A DNA stretch of 64,000 bases from Mesorhizobium hawassense (GTDB lineage Bacteria; Pseudomonadota; Alphaproteobacteria; Rhizobiales; Rhizobiaceae): NCBI RefSeq assembly GCF_003289945.1, contig NZ_QMBP01000002.1, positions 62,001-126,000 of the forward strand, given 5' to 3'. The first letter of the stretch is position 1. Each line of letters opens with the position of its first letter. Below the pieces are notes generated by a model. The model was not told where the DNA came from, did no database searches, and worked only from the letters and a program-made list of their open reading frames with translations. Shown here one piece after another: positions 1 to 8,391 of the stretch. A program made the position numbers and the translations under genes.

Positions 1-178
1 CGTCCTCATCGACTCCGAAAAAATCGCAGATGCGGTGCATATTGTGCTGGGAGGGATACGCGTCGCCGCTGAGATATTTATTGAACTGCTGCCGGTTGAT
101 GTTGAGGCGCCTGCAAACCTCGGAGATGGAGGAGTAGTATGTGCAAACGACCCGCAAATTATGTGGAAAATTGCTCAT
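1..178 (-). CDS. XRE-type HTH regulator, N-terminal part only
   Basis: The minus-strand reading opens with ATG at 178 and stays open to the window edge (59 codons seen). Residues about 17-55 form a helix-turn-helix of the kind found in XRE/Cro regulators: SEVCRRLNINRQQFNKYLSG followed by an H-N-M-H-R-I-C-D-F-F-G-V-D stretch. The C-terminal part lies outside the window. It is divergent from the FMN reductase gene, with a palindrome-rich spacer between them, so autoregulation and control of that gene are plausible. The fold call is solid; the target is inference. Confidence 0.7.
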   Translation of the reverse strand, partial: MSNFPHNLRVVCTYYSSISEVCRRLNINRQQFNKYLSGDAYPSQHNMHRICDFFGVDED

Positions 179-204
179 GGACGATCGAAACCCAGTCATC
201 GAAT

Positions 205-313
205 TTTGCGCATTGTGACGCGCCTATGGCGCAATGTCACTGCGAAAGTGCGGCAATGGCGAAATTGTGGTGCCTGTCGGCGGAGTGCATTCTCCGTATC
301 ACCAATTGCGCAA
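205..313. promoter_or_regulatory. Palindromic operator region between divergent genes
   Basis: Half-sites GCGCATTGTGAC (near 208) and GCGCAATGTCAC (near 230) recur about two helical turns apart. A nested dyad, GTGAC-GCGCC-TAT-GGCGC-AAT-GTCAC, spans about 215-240. A perfect ATTGCGCAAT palindrome lies at 304-313, just ahead of the reductase start. This arrangement fits binding of the adjacent XRE regulator; no binding is demonstrated. Confidence 0.4.
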
Positions 314-333
314 TGCACCGAGGAGCACGGATA

Positions 334-963
334 ATGTTTCTGACAATCAATCAATGCTCAAGCACCGAACCGCGACCGCGTCCATTTGTGCTGGGGATCG
401 GGGGGACCACCCGACCGAACTCCACCAGTGAAAGCGCTTTGCGGCGCGCATTATCCCTTGCGGAGGAGGCCGGAGCAACCACCGAGATGTTTCCCGGCCA
501 GTTGCTCTCGTTGCCACTCTACAATCCAAATTCACTCTATCGCACTAACGAGGCAGAGGCCCTGATCGACGCCCTGCGTCGTTCAGATGCAGTAATTTTC
601 GCCTCACCGGCGTACCACGGCAGTATCTCCGGGCTGGTGAAGAACGCGATCGATTATATTGAAGATATGCGCGAGGACAATCGACCCTATCTGGCTGATC
701 GGGCTGTTGGTGCGATCATTTCCGCATACGGAGACCAGGCCATAGGCTCGACGCTTAGCACCATGAGGAACATCACCCACTCGCTGCGCGGCTGGCCACT
801 GCCAATAGGTGTCGGGATTAACGCTCTTCGCTGCACTTTCGACGAAGATTGTGAACCATCAGATGCCCACGTGGATAGTCAATTGCGTATAATGGCCCAA
901 CAAGCCGTCCGCTTTGCGCAAATGATCGCAAGCCAGAGGCTTTCACCGTCAAGCTGTATTTAG
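334..963 (+). CDS. NADPH-dependent FMN reductase family protein
   Basis: A 209-residue flavodoxin-fold protein. An N-terminal GIGGTTRPNSTSESALR loop matches the FMN phosphate loop of SsuE/ArsH-type reductases, and SPAYHGSISGLVKNAIDYIE is the classic second flavin-contact segment. The family reduces FMN or quinones with NAD(P)H in the cytoplasm. ATG 334 is preferred over upstream in-frame starts because AGGAG lies eight bases before it and the family homology begins there. It is divergent from a partial XRE regulator. The substrate cannot be read from sequence. Confidence 0.85.
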   Translation: MFLTINQCSSTEPRPRPFVLGIGGTTRPNSTSESALRRALSLAEEAGATTEMFPGQLLSLPLYNPNSLYRTNEAEALIDALRRSDAVIFASPAYHGSISGLVKNAIDYIEDMREDNRPYLADRAVGAIISAYGDQAIGSTLSTMRNITHSLRGWPLPIGVGINALRCTFDEDCEPSDAHVDSQLRIMAQQAVRFAQMIASQRLSPSSCI

Positions 964-1175
964 TTCACTTGCGGTGAACAACAAACCGCCTCTGCTCGGA
1001 TGGACTTTAGCATCGGCATGATGAGCGCAGGCTCGCGGGCAGTCATCAGCGCCTGCGTCGATGGTGGCCAAGGGGCCGTGGCGCTGCTTGAACGTGTTCG
1101 GTAAACTGTCTCCCAGTACCCAGCTCGGCCATAACGAGGAGCTCAGCGATGCCGCGCTGATGGCCGTTTAACGCC

Positions 1176-2696
1176 CTACGTCCCGCAAAAAGTCTGCAAA
1201 ACCCGCTCGTCCTCCCGCGGTGGCAAGGCGTAGTCTGACCGCTCAGGCTGCTCGTCGAACGGCCTGACGACCACGTCCAGCAATTCTTCGAACGGCCGGA
1301 AGTCGGCGCCCTCGACCGCCGCCTTGATCACCGCTTCGATGCGGTGGTTGCGCGGGATGTATCTTGGATTGGTCGACAGCATGACCTCCCGCCGCTCGGC
1401 GGGAAACGCCGACTCCTCGGCTAATCGCAGCCGCCAGCGCGTTGCCCAGTCGTCGAATTCCTTCGAATCCGCAAAGAGGCGGCGAACGCCGCTGTCGCCG
1501 GCTGTCCCCTCGATTTCTCTGGCCAGCCCCCGGAAGGTCAGTAGGAAATCGGCCCGGTTGCGCGCCATAATTCTCAGAAGATCGCCGATGAGCTGCAGGT
1601 CGCCTTCCTGCTCCGCGAGCAAACCGAGCTTGCGCCGCCAGCCGCGGTGGAATGTCTTGTCATGGGTGGCCTGGAACCTCTTGAGAGCCTCCTCAGCAAA
1701 TCGCACGGCCTCGTCCTGATCCTCATGAATGATCGGCAGCAGGGTTTCCGCGAAGCGCGCAAGATTCCAGACGGCGATGCCTGGTTGGTTGGCATAGGCG
1801 TAGCGGCCCTGCCGGTCGATCGAGCTGAACACCTTTGCCGGGTCGTATTCATCCATGAACGCGCACGGACCGTAGTCGATCGTCTCGCCTGAGATCGTCA
1901 TGTTGTCCGTGTTCATGACGCCGTGGATGAAGCCGACCAGCATCCAGCGTGCGACCAGATCGGCCTGGAGGGCAGTCACTCGCTCGAGAAGAGCGAGATA
2001 CGGCTGGTCGCATTTGGCGAGGTCGGGGAAATGACGACCGATGGCGTGGTCGGCCAAAAGCCTGATCGCCTCCAGGTCTTCGCGGGCGGCGAAATACTGA
2101 AATGTGCCGATGCGGATGTGGCTGGCGGCGACGCGCGTCAGCACCGCGCCCGGCAGCGGCGTCTCGCGATAGACCGTCTCGCCGGTCAGAACGGCGGCAA
2201 GTGTGTGCGTGGTCGGGATCCCCAGCGCTGCCATGGCCTCGCTGACGACATATTCGCGCAGAACCGGCCCGACGGCGGCGCGTCCATCGCCGCCGCGCGA
2301 GAACAGCGTCCGCCCAGATCCCTTGAGCTGCAGGTCGCGCCGCTTGCCCAATGTGTCTATGATTTCGCCGACCAGCAACGCCCGGCCATCACCGAGCTGG
2401 GGTACGAAATTGCCGAACTGATGTCCGGCATAGGCCAGCGCGACCGGCTCTGCACCGGCCGGGAAACTGTTTCCGGCCAGCATGGCGATTCCGTCGGAGC
2501 TCTCCAGCCAATCGGCGCTGAGCCCAAGTTGCGCTGCCAGCGGACGGTTGATTCGGATCAACTTCGGCGCCGAAACAGTATTGGCTCCGGGCCGCGTGAA
2601 GAACCGGTCGGGCAGGTGTGAATAGCTATTGTCGAAGACCGGCGCAGCGACGTCCGCCTGCCTTCCCGACTGTCTCGCTGCCGTCGATTCCGCCAT
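1176..2696 (-). CDS. selO: SelO/YdiU protein adenylyltransferase (pseudokinase AMPylase)
   Basis: Full-length (506 residues) YdiU/SelO family protein. Family motifs are present: YAGHQFGNFVPQLGDGRA, LQLKGSGRTLFSRGGDGRA, HGVMNTDNM (metal and catalytic Asn/Asp) and YGPCAFMDEYDP. The C-terminus is TFCGT, with the conserved cysteine where eukaryotic SelO has selenocysteine. SelO proteins transfer AMP from ATP to Ser/Thr/Tyr of target proteins and are linked to oxidative-stress redox control. The gene stands alone. A decayed copy of its N-terminus appears in the chimeric ORF at 35333-35578. Confidence 0.93.
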   Translation of the reverse strand: MAESTAARQSGRQADVAAPVFDNSYSHLPDRFFTRPGANTVSAPKLIRINRPLAAQLGLSADWLESSDGIAMLAGNSFPAGAEPVALAYAGHQFGNFVPQLGDGRALLVGEIIDTLGKRRDLQLKGSGRTLFSRGGDGRAAVGPVLREYVVSEAMAALGIPTTHTLAAVLTGETVYRETPLPGAVLTRVAASHIRIGTFQYFAAREDLEAIRLLADHAIGRHFPDLAKCDQPYLALLERVTALQADLVARWMLVGFIHGVMNTDNMTISGETIDYGPCAFMDEYDPAKVFSSIDRQGRYAYANQPGIAVWNLARFAETLLPIIHEDQDEAVRFAEEALKRFQATHDKTFHRGWRRKLGLLAEQEGDLQLIGDLLRIMARNRADFLLTFRGLAREIEGTAGDSGVRRLFADSKEFDDWATRWRLRLAEESAFPAERREVMLSTNPRYIPRNHRIEAVIKAAVEGADFRPFEELLDVVVRPFDEQPERSDYALPPREDERVLQTFCGT

Positions 2697-2745
2697 AGAA
2701 AACCTACTCGCCGAATGAGCTGCTGTGTCTTGAAAGTGACAGCGG

Positions 2746-2945
2746 CTACTGGTCTTGATCGTCTTTCCCTAACTCACCCGAATCCCGTCGGAACCCTAAT
2801 ACCAAGTCTCTGACCTTATCCGCGGACATCTCCGCATGGCTTGAAGGATGCGTCATCCGTTCCCAGGCGGTAGAGGTTGAAACTGATGATGTCGGTTCCA
2901 GCCAATTCTCGCGCAAACCGACTGTTCCTTGTGCGGGCGCGTTGC
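2746..2945 (-). pseudogene. Relic of unidentified small gene (SFNLYRL family), frameshifted
   Basis: The minus strand reads FARELAGTDIISFNLYRLG followed by K-P-C, then needs a one-base shift (an extra G near 2835) to continue as EMSADKVRDLVLGFRRD and a stop. The same protein, also frameshifted at the same place, occurs on the minus strand at 63255-63531. I do not recognise the family. Here the relic is joined directly to the truncated 6PGDH start at 2946-3045, so its own N-terminus is lost. Confidence 0.5.
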
Positions 2946-3045
2946 CATTTCTTCCGTACACAACGACGTCGTGCCGACCACGGGCAATGAGCCTGCGAGC
3001 GATGTTGCCGCCCATGCGGCCCAATCCGATCAATCCAACCTGCAT
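2946..3045 (-). pseudogene. Truncated copy of 6-phosphogluconate dehydrogenase start
   Basis: Thirty-three codons beginning [20 protein letters not shown] are nearly identical to the start of the intact gene at 4487, then similarity stops abruptly. It keeps the Rossmann glycine motif but nothing of the catalytic part. It is one arm of an inverted repeat flanking dps. The reading runs on into an unrelated relic, so no functional enzyme is made. Confidence 0.85.
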
Positions 3046-3207
3046 CCGACGGGTCTCTACGTGATAGTGTCGCGCAACATCGCCCTGAGCTCCGACTATC
3101 CTTTGTCAAGAGTGCCGCCGATGCTCGATGAGCAATACCCATTGAAAGCAGCGCGGGACGAAATTTTCCAATAGCCGGTGTGCATAGTTTCCATGGCAGC
3201 AGGAAAT
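2946..3207 (-). repeat. Inverted repeat arm B (about 262 bp)
   Basis: Reverse-complement counterpart of 4325-4585. It covers the leader upstream of the 6PGDH gene and its first 33 codons. Both arms share ACTATGCA(C/T)ACCGGCTATTGG and the start-codon region with few mismatches. The arms enclose about 1.1 kb carrying dps. Confidence 0.85.
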
Positions 3208-3430
3208 GCGTCAGTCTCGTCTGGTGATCTGATTAGCCATTTGTGAAGCTTTACGCGTTCAGCCTGTCGCGTCATCAAGGTCTTGCATTCATGAACGATC
3301 GCTACAATTAACACTGGCGCGTTCACACGGGGAAATTCGCCATGAGGCGGCGACTACGCAGCCCCGCATGCCCGCTCGACGTCATCGCCATCGCCTTGTT
3401 CTACGTGCGATCCTGGTCGTGGGCTGAGGA

Positions 3431-3946
3431 TCAAGCTCTCCTGGTCGACTCGAACAGGAACCATATACGGCGCTCTGCCTCGTCGATCCAATTTTCGATC
3501 AGGCTGGCGGTCGCGACGTCGCCATGCTCGTCGCAGACATTGTGGGTTTCTCGCAGGCACTGGGCGAGCACCAGATTGTCTTCGTTGAGTTCGGCCAGCA
3601 TGTCTTCGGGCGAGACGAAATCCGCATCATTGTCCTCGATGTGCTGCAGCCTGGCGATATGGCCGATCGAGCGGATCGTCGTTCCACCGATCTTGCGGGC
3701 TCTTTCCGCGACGTCGTCCGTCATCGCCAAGATCTGGGCTGCCTGCTCGTCGAGGAGGAGGTGATAATCCCGGAAATGCGGGCCTGAGATGTGCCAGTGG
3801 AAATTCTTGGTTTTGACATAAAGCGCGAACACGTCTGCCAAAAGCCTGGTGAGTGCGGCGGCGATATGCTTCGTGGCGTTCGAGCCGAGATTGCTCGGCG
3901 TGCTCAATGGTCCGTCGCGTCGACTTTTTGCATCTTCTATACTCAT
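3431..3946 (-). CDS. dps: Dps/ferritin-like DNA-binding protein from starved cells
   Basis: 171 residues, normal for Dps. The ferroxidase signature KNFHWHISGPHFRDYHLLLD supplies the inter-subunit His, Asp and Glu ligands. Dps dodecamers oxidise and store ferrous iron using peroxide and compact DNA in starved or oxidatively stressed cells. ATG 3946 is chosen because AAGGAGAGG sits just upstream; a longer in-frame reading to 4009 lacks such a site. The gene lies inside a 260 bp inverted repeat, which could allow it to flip relative to its surroundings. Confidence 0.92.
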   Translation of the reverse strand: MSIEDAKSRRDGPLSTPSNLGSNATKHIAAALTRLLADVFALYVKTKNFHWHISGPHFRDYHLLLDEQAAQILAMTDDVAERARKIGGTTIRSIGHIARLQHIEDNDADFVSPEDMLAELNEDNLVLAQCLRETHNVCDEHGDVATASLIENWIDEAERRIWFLFESTRRA

Positions 3947-4009
3947 TCTGACCTCTCCTTCGGGTTTGATGCACTCATATCGTTCGCCGAAGGATGGTAG
4001 TGCCCGCAA

Positions 4010-4324
4010 GAACGATGGCCGTATCTGTCAATGAGATAATGGCGTTTACCCCACCACCAGGAGGCGTGACGACCCCGATCACGTTCTTGCTTTTGCATAT
4101 CGACAATCATCACTTTTCAATCTGACATAATGTTGCGCGTGTCGGCGCGGCACTGACATTTCGGTACGACGATGCGTTGGAAACTGACGTTGAAACGCCG
4201 GCAAGGGAAATCACCTCTCGCCATTGAGTCGATAGACAATCGTTATTGCGTTTGGCCGCGCGGCGTGATGCCGTCGCGTGCGCAGTCTTCTTGACGAACC
4301 AAAGGCTGTGACAGGCGCAGCACT
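4010..4324. other. Intergenic region upstream of gnd
   Basis: No coding segment recognised. It contains the 41 bp element at 4206-4246 that recurs at 27469-27510. An AT-rich stretch with CATAAT near 4124 could be a -10 box for either neighbour; this is weak. Confidence 0.3.
4206..4246 (+). repeat. Shared upstream element, copy 1
   Basis: Begins GGAAATCACCTCTCGCCAT and ends GTCGATAG-n6-CGTTAT. It matches 27469-27510 with about six differences, and the GGAAATCACC start recurs at 34925. Each copy lies in a promoter-bearing intergenic region. It may be a regulatory element or the scar of a mobile-element end. Confidence 0.4.
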
Positions 4325-4585
4325 ATTTCCTACCGCCATGGAAACTATGCATACCGGCTATTGGAAAATTTCGTCCCGCGCTGCTTTCAATGGGTATTGC
4401 TCATCGAGCATCGGCGGCACTCTTGACAAAGGATAGTCGGAGCTCAGGGCGATGTTGCGCGACACTATCACGTAGAGACCCGTCGGATGCAGATTGGATT
4501 GATCGGATTGGGCCGCATGGGCGGCAACATCGCTCGCAGGCTCATTGCCCGTGGTCGGCACGACGTCGTTGTGTACGGCAGGAAT
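4325..4585 (+). repeat. Inverted repeat arm A (about 261 bp)
   Basis: Mirror of 2946-3207. It includes about 160 bp of leader and the first 33 codons of the intact 6PGDH gene. Because the intact gene continues from this arm, arm A is probably the original and arm B the copy. Confidence 0.85.
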
Positions 4586-5509
4586 GCGAACGAGGTCGAA
4601 ACCCTCGGCCGAGAGGGAGCAACGGCAGGCTCGTCCCTCAAGGACTTGGTCGAACGACTCGCTGCGCCACGGACGATCTGGGTCATGTTGCCGGCCGGCC
4701 CTGTCACCGAGGATCACGTGTCCGAACTCGGCGATCTGCTCAGCAGCGGCGATACCATCATCGATGGCGGCAACACGTTCTGGCAGGACGATATTCGTCG
4801 AGCCGCCGAGCTGCGCGAGAAAGGTATCCACTACGTCGATGTCGGAACCAGCGGTGGTGTATGGGGGCTTGAGCGCGGATACTGCATGATGATCGGCGGC
4901 GACAAGGCCATCATCGACCGCCTGGACCCGATCTTCGCGACGCTAGCGCCCGGCATCGGCCAGATTCCGCAGACTGAAGGCCGTGATGGTCGCGACCCCC
5001 GAGTCGAGCAAGGCTACCTTCATGCCGGGCCAAGCGGCGCCGGCCATTTCGTGAAGATGGTCCACAATGGCATCGAGTATGGCCTGATGCAGGCTTACGC
5101 GGAAGGGTTCGATATCCTGAAGAATGCGAATATGGACGCGCTGCCCGAACGACATCGGTTCGATCTCAACGTCCCGGACATCGCCGAAGTGTGGAGGCGT
5201 GGAAGCGTCATCAGCTCGTGGCTGCTCGATCTGACCGCATCGGCACTTGCCAAGAGCGAAGCGCTGGAAACCTATTCCGGATTCGTCGATGACTCCGGCG
5301 AAGGCCGCTGGACCGTCAACGCGGCGATCGACGAGGCCGTCTCGGCGGATGTGATCACGGCTGCACTCTACGCGAGGTTTCGCTCGCGCAAGGATCATAC
5401 CTTCGCGGAGAAAGTTCTTTCCGCAATGCGACATGGCTTTGGCGGTCATACCGAGCCTCCGTCGCCGGAACCCGTAGGGCAATCAAAAAATCATCCCACG
5501 AGTTCGTGA
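4487..5509 (+). CDS. gnd: 6-phosphogluconate dehydrogenase, decarboxylating, short form
   Basis: 340 residues, the length of the GndA/YqeC-type short form. The N-terminal Rossmann motif is [16 protein letters not shown]; the [10 protein letters not shown] and [12 protein letters not shown] segments match the family. The catalytic block [20 protein letters not shown] contains the lysine and the HN-x-IEY substrate-binding residues. It oxidises 6-phosphogluconate to ribulose 5-phosphate and CO2, making NADPH. No strong Shine-Dalgarno precedes ATG 4487, but the duplicate copy keeps the same start. A stress island would benefit from the NADPH for thiol and peroxide defence; that link is inference. 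Confidence 0.93.
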   Translation: MQIGLIGLGRMGGNIARRLIARGRHDVVVYGRNANEVETLGREGATAGSSLKDLVERLAAPRTIWVMLPAGPVTEDHVSELGDLLSSGDTIIDGGNTFWQDDIRRAAELREKGIHYVDVGTSGGVWGLERGYCMMIGGDKAIIDRLDPIFATLAPGIGQIPQTEGRDGRDPRVEQGYLHAGPSGAGHFVKMVHNGIEYGLMQAYAEGFDILKNANMDALPERHRFDLNVPDIAEVWRRGSVISSWLLDLTASALAKSEALETYSGFVDDSGEGRWTVNAAIDEAVSADVITAALYARFRSRKDHTFAEKVLSAMRHGFGGHTEPPSPEPVGQSKNHPTSS

Positions 5510-5672
5510 CACGAGTGCGGATGCGTTTGCGGAACCCAAGATTCCGCCTCGTGCTTTGTTCGGAAAGCAACGAGGGATCTCGCGCAAGAAGTTTTGCATG
5601 GTTGGCGCGATGGGCGAGACAACGCCGGCCCGCCGTCGCGTTTTTCTCGCCTCTAGCGAGTGAAAATCGGAC

Positions 5673-8303
5673 ATGACAATCGAACGCTACAACCCCCGTA
5701 CATCCGAGCCCAAATGGCAGAAGGCCTGGGACGCGGCGAAGCTCTTTGAGTCGAGGAGCGACGCACCGGGCGAGAAGTACTACGTGCTCGAGATGTTCCC
5801 GTATCCGTCGGGCCGCATCCACATGGGCCATGTCCGCAACTATGCGATGGGCGACGTGGTCGCGCGCTACAAGCACGCCAAGGGCTTCAACGTGCTGCAT
5901 CCGATGGGCTGGGACGCCTTTGGTCTTCCCGCCGAGAACGCTGCGCGCGACAATCGCGTCAATCCGCGCGACTGGACCTATGCCAACATTGAGACGATGA
6001 AGGGTCAGTTGAAGACGATGGGCCTGTCGCTCGATTGGGCGCGCGAGTTCGCGACCTGCGACCCCTCCTACTACCGCCACCAGCAGAAAATGTTCCTGGA
6101 CTTCTGGAAGGCCGGATTGGTCGAGCGGCGCAACGCCAAGGTTAATTGGGATCCGGTCGACATGACCGTGCTGGCGAACGAGCAGGTGATCGACGGCCGC
6201 GGCTGGCGCTCGGGCGCGCCGGTCGAGCAGCGCGACCTGACCCAGTGGTTCTTCAAGATCACCTCTATGGCGCAGGAGCTGCTCGATGGGCTGGAGGCGC
6301 TGCCGCGCTGGCCGGACAAGGTCAAGCTGATGCAGTCGAACTGGATTGGCCGTTCCGAGGGACTGCAGATTCGGTGGAAGCTGGACCCTGCTTCCGCGCC
6401 CGATGAGGAGAGCGAGTTGGAGGTCTACACCACCCGGCCCGACACGATCTTCGGCGCGTCGTTCATGGCGATCGCCGCCGATCATCGGCTAGCGAAAAAG
6501 GTAGCGGAAAAGAACCCGCAACTGGCGACCTTCATCAATGAGATCAAGCGATCCGGCACATCGGCGGCGGAAATCGAAACCGCCGAGAAGAGGGGCTTCG
6601 ACACCGGCATCCGCGTGGTGCATCCCTTCGACCAGAACTGGACGCTGCCGGTCTATGTCGCCAACTTCGTGTTGATGGACTACGGCACCGGCGCGCTCTT
6701 AGGCTGCCCGTCCGGCGATCAGCGCGACCTCGACTTCGCCAACAAATACGATCTGCCGGTGGTGCCGGTGGTGATGCCGGAAGACGCCGACGCGGCGACG
6801 TTCCAGATCACCGAGGAAGCCTTCACCGACGACGGCGTAATGATCAATTCGCGTTTCCTCGATGGCATGACGACAGCGGAAGCGTTCAACGAAGTAGCCC
6901 AGCGCCTTTCCGGCGTGATCATGGGCGGCAGGCCGCGGGCGAGCCGGAAGGTGCAGTTCCGCCTGCGCGACTGGCTAATCTCGCGCCAGCGCTACTGGGG
7001 GTGCCCGATCCCGGTGGTCCATTGCGACGATTGCGGGGCGGTGGCGGTCACCGCCGACCAGTTGCCGGTGCGGCTGCCCGATGACGTGTCGTTCGACAGG
7101 CCGGGCAACCCGCTCGACCACCACCCGACGTGGAAGCACGTCGCCTGCCCGAACTGCGGGAAGGATGCGCGGCGCGATACCGACACGATGGATACGTTCG
7201 TGGACTCCTCGTGGTATTTCGCGCGTTTCACCGATCCGTGGAACGAGGCACAGCCCACCGACCTTGCCTATGTCGACGGCCCGATGGGCTGGCTGCCGGT
7301 CAACCAGTATATCGGCGGCATCGAGCATGCGATCCTGCATCTGCTCTATTCGCGCTTCTTCGCGCGGGCGATGAAGGTCACCGGGCATCTGAACAGCGTC
7401 GAGGAACCCTTCCAGGGCCTGTTCACCCAAGGCCTCGTCGTCCACGAGACCTACAGGCTGGACAACGGTGCCTGGGTCACGCCGGCGGAAGTCAAGGTCG
7501 AGGAGGCCAACGACAGGCGACGCGCCAGCATGATCAACTCAGGCGAGGACGTCACGATCGGCCCAATCGAGAAGATGTCGAAATCGAAGAAGAATGTCGT
7601 CGATCCCGACGACATCATCGCAAGCTACGGCGCCGACACAGCGCGCTGGTTCATGCTGTCGGATTCGCCGCCCGAGCGCGACGTCATCTGGACCGGGGCC
7701 GGCGTGGAAGGGGCGCACCGCTTCGTCCAGCGGGTGTGGCGGCTCGTCTCCGAGATCGCGCCGGCGATGGCCGGCGTTCGGCCAGCCCCTGCGCGCGTGG
7801 GCGATGCGGCTAAGGTCTCGAAGGCGACGCACAAGGCGGTGAAGGCAGTCGGCGAGGATATCGAGCGACTGGGCTTCAACAAGGCGGTCGCGCGCCTCTA
7901 CGAGCTGGTCAACGTCCTGTCGTCTCAGGTGGCGGGCGCATCCAGTGCCGATGCCGCCCCCAGGGCAGCGCTGCGCGAGGCGGTCGAAGCGCTGGTGCGG
8001 ATGATCGCGCCGATGGTGCCGCATCTGGCAGAGGAGTGCTGGGCGGCGCTGGGTGGCGATGGTCTAGTAGCGAATCTCCCCTGGCCGGACTTCGATCCCG
8101 CGCTCGTCGTCGACGACGAAATCGTGGTGCCCGTGCAGATCAACGGCAAGAAGTGCGGAGATATGACAATTGCCCGAGAGGCGGACCAAGCCGTCGTCGA
8201 AGAAGCGGCGCTAGCGCTCGATTTCGTCCGCAAGGCACTCAACGGCGCCCCGCCTCGTAGGGTGATCATCGTGCCTCGGCGCATCGTGAACGTCGTTCCC
8301 TAA
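5673..8303 (+). CDS. leuS: Leucyl-tRNA synthetase
   Basis: 876 residues, complete. The HIGH motif is HMGHVRN after FPYPSGRI. The CP1 editing domain holds [10 protein letters not shown] and a [15 protein letters not shown] block, and [14 protein letters not shown] is the class I signature. It charges tRNA-Leu in the cytoplasm. In Rhizobiales chromosomes leuS is usually followed by lptE and holA; here it faces an ileS gene tail to tail, 88 bp apart. That unusual context suggests an additional copy rather than the housekeeping gene, but only a whole genome could tell. No damage is visible. Confidence 0.95.
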   Translation: MTIERYNPRTSEPKWQKAWDAAKLFESRSDAPGEKYYVLEMFPYPSGRIHMGHVRNYAMGDVVARYKHAKGFNVLHPMGWDAFGLPAENAARDNRVNPRDWTYANIETMKGQLKTMGLSLDWAREFATCDPSYYRHQQKMFLDFWKAGLVERRNAKVNWDPVDMTVLANEQVIDGRGWRSGAPVEQRDLTQWFFKITSMAQELLDGLEALPRWPDKVKLMQSNWIGRSEGLQIRWKLDPASAPDEESELEVYTTRPDTIFGASFMAIAADHRLAKKVAEKNPQLATFINEIKRSGTSAAEIETAEKRGFDTGIRVVHPFDQNWTLPVYVANFVLMDYGTGALLGCPSGDQRDLDFANKYDLPVVPVVMPEDADAATFQITEEAFTDDGVMINSRFLDGMTTAEAFNEVAQRLSGVIMGGRPRASRKVQFRLRDWLISRQRYWGCPIPVVHCDDCGAVAVTADQLPVRLPDDVSFDRPGNPLDHHPTWKHVACPNCGKDARRDTDTMDTFVDSSWYFARFTDPWNEAQPTDLAYVDGPMGWLPVNQYIGGIEHAILHLLYSRFFARAMKVTGHLNSVEEPFQGLFTQGLVVHETYRLDNGAWVTPAEVKVEEANDRRRASMINSGEDVTIGPIEKMSKSKKNVVDPDDIIASYGADTARWFMLSDSPPERDVIWTGAGVEGAHRFVQRVWRLVSEIAPAMAGVRPAPARVGDAAKVSKATHKAVKAVGEDIERLGFNKAVARLYELVNVLSSQVAGASSADAAPRAALREAVEALVRMIAPMVPHLAEECWAALGGDGLVANLPWPDFDPALVVDDEIVVPVQINGKKCGDMTIAREADQAVVEEAALALDFVRKALNGAPPRRVIIVPRRIVNVVP

Positions 8304-8391
8304 ACGGACGATAACGTAAGACACTGTTCGCTGACCGGAATGCCAGTGCTAAACCCATTCAAGCTACGCGAGCGAATTGCAAGGGGCTGAT

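Noticed and set aside
963..979. GTTCAC-TTGCG-GTGAAC hairpin right after the FMN reductase stop
   Set aside because: Only 6 bp of stem and no T-run; too weak to call a terminator.
3096..3326. Small minus-strand ORF sharing a stretch with the region before gnd
   Set aside because: The shared peptide simply reflects the inverted repeat; it has no ribosome-binding site and no family likeness.
6700..6740. PSGDQRD in the LeuRS editing site instead of AHDQRD
   Set aside because: Considered as a sign of lost editing, but I recall the same variant in ordinary alphaproteobacterial LeuRS, so it is not evidence of altered function.
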